Under the pieces are notes generated by a model. That model saw only the letters and a list, made by a program, of their open reading frames with translations, was not told the DNA's origin and made no database searches. Source: Climacteris rufus (Eukaryota > Chordata > Aves > Passeriformes > Climacteridae). Taken from it: DNA of 64,000 nt. The stretch covers positions 31,954 to 95,953 of the forward strand of contig VZRZ01008777.1 of NCBI GenBank assembly GCA_013398175.1. Direction: 5' to 3'. The position numbers were made by a program, and so were the translations under genes. This document shows positions 60,606 to 64,000 of the stretch, piece after piece (positions within the stretch are counted from its first letter, which is position 1; each line of letters opens with the position of its first letter).

Positions 60606-63600
60606 TTGGGCATGTGCCAATTATGTAGCAAGCCCACAATTTCTGCCTAAGGCTTAATATCTTTTGAACTTGAATATGTGCAATATGTGTACTGACCACC
60701 ATCTGAACCCAAAGGAGCTTTACAATATAATAAACAATGCTAATGGAAACTAACAGCAGTATTTAGGTCCTAATTTACAGGGTTAGAACTTTACACCAGA
60801 AACTCTGCTGAGACCCAAATGTTGTGACTCTGGCTATGAGGATTAGATGCTCCTCTCATCAACGTTTGGAGCCTGAAACTTTATTCTAAGTACCATGAGA
60901 GCAGAACAATTGGTTAACAACAGAGGTCTTCACTGGGAATTTGTTATAAGCATTGAAGTTGTAAGTGTGAAAATTTTCATGCTTCTGAATCTTCAGTACA
61001 TGGATCTGCATCCATCCTTCTCCCCCTTCCATCTCATTCAGACATGATCTGGAGGGCAGAACTTTCAGAAGGCACTAAACGACAGCAGATTACATTTCTC
61101 TTGAGTATACTTTAGTCTGGTCCAAAGGACTGAAAAAAGTCACTGCACATTTTACTTCCTTATTCTGCAAACAATTGTTTTGGAGATGAATAAGGCACAG
61201 AGGCGTCTCCTGTACAAATATGAATTTGTGCACACAACATTAATGAGCTTTGACAAGTAGTTTTTAAGATAAGAAAATGAAAAATCTTGTTAAAACCCGT
61301 GGGAATTCTGTCATTGGCTTCAACAGAGCCAGGATTTTCAACTGGAGTTCTGTTATACTTCAACAAATCACTCAGAAAATATTTGGTTAAAATAAAGATA
61401 ACTAATTATTCGGTTTCCAATAACATGTTCTTTCCATGGAAGTGTTTATAATGAAACCAGCATGATAAAATTTCAAATTAATCTAAGACTTGAGACTGAA
61501 TCAGAAGAATATTATATTTTAACATACATATATCACCTGGTCTTCTGCTAAAAGTTTTTAATTATAGTTCTGTAAGTGACTTGGAATATGAAATTCCCAA
61601 AGCAACAGAATAGCTTCTAAACTGGTGATAATGGACATAGACAAGAAATCTGATGTTATTAAAAAGTAGGGAAGCCATTATACAATATAATTATGAAGAG
61701 GCAAAGACTGCTTTGGTGAACTAATTGTGAATTAAAGGCCAGGTTTTTCCTGGGAAAAGGAAACCAAGGCTTCCTGAAAGGCAGCAAAGTCTACACATCA
61801 TTTCTGAAAATGGAAGTTGGGCTCCCAATCACTTGGTGACAGAATCTCTGAGTCATTGTGATGCCTTTGAAAACTTTAACCCAATTTAGATGTGAATCTG
61901 AATTTCACTTTCACACACAGCAATCCCCAGCAACTTCATGCGTCCATAGTTATTACTGCCACAGTATTAATGCATCTGGTGGAAGCATTTCCCTGTTAAA
62001 TATAAAACATTCTCTTCCACTGATCTCAGTGTGGCTAACTGAAATGATAAACACCATGTTTAACTGATAGAGCTCTATGCCAAAACCATTATTTGAAATG
62101 CAAACCAGTGGTTTAGAAATCTATATCCAAAATTCATTGACTTTCCCCCTAAAAAAAAAGATATTACAGGCGGTTTCTTGGTTACTGGTTCTGAAGAAGT
62201 AAAAACATGTTTTAACTGAAGCTCTACAAAGCAAAACCAGTGCCAAGATTACCATAAATTAGATTTGTTATACCAAGTTTTGTTTGATGGTTTTTTTCTT
62301 TTTGTTTTTTTTACGTTCCCTATACATTTTCTTAGCCCCTCTTGAAGAAGCCTTCTAAAGATTTGTTTTGGTTTGAAATATGCACCACAGACAGTCAATC
62401 CCAAAGCAAAATTGGGTAAAACCACAGAAGAACCTAAGAGTGAATCTTTGACACCAGCAAACATTTCCTTAAAGACATATTGTCAATATTTCTTGTGCAA
62501 ACTACCCCATTGGAAAGACCAGAGGTGAGATCCTCTGTACCTCTCACCCTCACTCAAGAGCTGGTGAAAAATAATTCACTAGGAAAACATGCTCTAGTGT
62601 GTGCACACATCTACCTATGCTTGGTTACTCCTCTGGCTGGAGAAGCAGAATAATGACCGTTCACATGGCTTCCCCATTAAAGCCCTGGATTTTGGGAAGT
62701 TCTACCAAGATGACCTTGCTAGAAAAGAAATTACAGACCTTACAGCCTGGAGTGAGAGGAAGACTGACAGTGACTACCAAAAAGGGTCAGCCCATCTGCA
62801 AGAACAGTCACATCAGTATTTAGAAGGCTTGGGATACAAGAAAACCTTGTAATCCAAAATGTGTCATATGGCTGAGAGTGCAAAATTTTCCAGTTTATAA
62901 GTTGGGCTATAGTACATAAAATTAAGGTATTAGATGGGTGATGTATGGGAGAACAGGTTCCACTCAAGTACAAAACAACAAAGTCAACCTATGATTGAAA
63001 GTCTCCCTATAACTCCCAGGCTACCTGGGGTAACTAAAGATCAGAGAGCTTTGCATTTGGGAGCAAGTTGCTCAGACCATAAGCCTTTGTGTAAGGCTGG
63101 TCAGGTTGTTTCCCTGTCTCCCTAGTTGTGGCATACAAAAAAACACAAGCCAGATGGCTAAAGCCATCAATCTGTGTTAAGATTCATGTTAGGAACAGAG
63201 AGGTGAAAGGCTCTAAATGCCACTGGTAATCCCCAAAGCCATTAAACCACCTCCTCCTTGTTGCTCACACTTCCATCTGCATTGTCCTTCATGTTAACAC
63301 ACGGAGAGCCAGTGCTGTACAAAGACATATTATTTTTAACTGTGTGTGGATTAAAAAGCTCTCACATGAGAAACAGCTCAGGAGGCTGCTGCTTCATCTG
63401 CATTCAGATCCTGCATCCTGGGCTGCTGGTGTTCCCCAACAACACTGCTTGCTGCTGGCTTCTCCCTGCCTCCCTCTAACCTTTCCTTAGCTGCCTAGTC
63501 GCATCCTTCAGAATTTTTATCTTTTCTCAGCATTTTCTGCAGTTTCCTGATTTCCAGATGTTTCCCTATTCTCAGTCAACCTACATGGCTCAGTCTGCTC

Positions 63601-63784
63601 CTCCTTGCAAGCATGGCTCCAAGTACTGACCAAAACCAGGGGAGAGCTGGGAGGGCACTTTGGGAATGGACCAAAAATCCCCTCTGCAGCTTGTATGAAC
63701 ATGCTCTGGCAAACAGAACAATGAGGTGGGCAGAGCTGTACAGGAGGCCGAAGTGAGAAGCTGGTGATCACACTGTTGATGTTT
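60606..63784. other. No gene seen; non-coding
   Basis: AT-rich DNA with open frames under 90 codons on both strands that overlap each other. No splice-framed exon in phase with the minus-strand gene was found. Confidence 0.45.
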
Positions 63785-63875
63785 TCAAAATAAAAACCCA
63801 AACAAAAACAAAACAAACAACAAAAACCGCCCATAAAAACCCAAAAACAACCAACCAATCAATCAAACAAAAATT
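63785..63875. repeat. A/C-rich low-complexity tract
   Basis: Units such as AAAC, AACA and CAAT repeat irregularly ('aaaacaaaacaaacaacaaa', 'caaccaaccaatcaatcaaa'). The minus-strand open frame across it is low-complexity, not a gene. Confidence 0.9.
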
Positions 63876-63938
63876 TCAGCACTGAGAGCTGCAGCTATCC
63901 TCTTCAATTTATTTGCTGTGCAAAAATAGGGGTCTGGC

Positions 63939-64000
63939 TGGTATCTTGGTTTAAAAGACAAATATGCACCAAGGCAGGCGGAAGCCTTCCTGGAATGGAA
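63939..64000 (+). mobile_element. Start of an LTR, cut by right window edge
   Basis: 'tggtatcttggtttaaaaga' then 'aaggcaggcggaagccttcc' matches the first 60 bp of the LTR at 33,869 ('tgtcctggtttgaaagatgt', 'aaggaaggcgggaaccttcc'). The rest lies outside the window. Confidence 0.75.

Overview
The window looks like vertebrate nuclear DNA, most likely from a bird and probably a passerine. It has no dense open reading frames and is AT-rich. It holds many short CR1-type LINE 3' ends carrying the typical 'ATTCTATGATTCTATGA' tail on one strand or the other. It also holds several solo or truncated LTRs of endogenous retroviruses of avian type. Species and chromosome cannot be read from the sequence.

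The only protein-coding signal I can support is one minus-strand gene seen as small, widely spaced exons. In transcription order they lie near 59.6, 51.5, 39.2, 35.8, 29.2, 25.9 and 24.6 kb, with a possible 15-nt microexon at 22.4 kb. Every internal exon begins and ends in phase 1, and the split codon always starts with G. Each can therefore be skipped without changing frame. The peptides are hydrophilic, Glu/Asp/Lys/Ser-rich and of low complexity. The exon near 29.2 kb ends in a stop and looks like an alternative last exon, because good exons continue beyond it. I do not recognise the protein. Its 5' and 3' ends are not identified and may lie outside the window.

Layout. 0-0.4 kb: inverted LTR cut by the window edge. 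0.5-2.2 kb: CR1 pieces. 3.8-4.1 kb: solo LTR with a 6-bp target-site duplication (TSD). 8.5-9.4 kb: CR1 piece and a solo LTR. 13.1-14.1 kb: ERVL-like solo LTR with TSD. 16.0-16.2 kb: short LTR-like unit. 22-60 kb: the gene's exons and introns. The introns hold CR1 pieces, an assembly gap at 32.75 kb, an LTR with a consensus CTCF motif at 33.9 kb, an AT-rich palindrome cluster at 51.2 kb and a second ERVL-like LTR at 55-56 kb. 60.3 kb: CR1. 63.9 kb to the end: start of another LTR of the same family as the one at the left edge.

The most unusual object is a complete 772-bp miniature LTR retroelement at 23,080-23,851. It has two 328-bp LTRs, a primer-binding site resembling one for tRNA-Ile, only 116 bp of internal DNA, a short purine-rich tract and a perfect 6-bp TSD (CCTGGG). 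It has no coding capacity and resembles TRIM-type non-autonomous elements. A diverged solo LTR of the same family, with its own TSD, lies at 3.8 kb.
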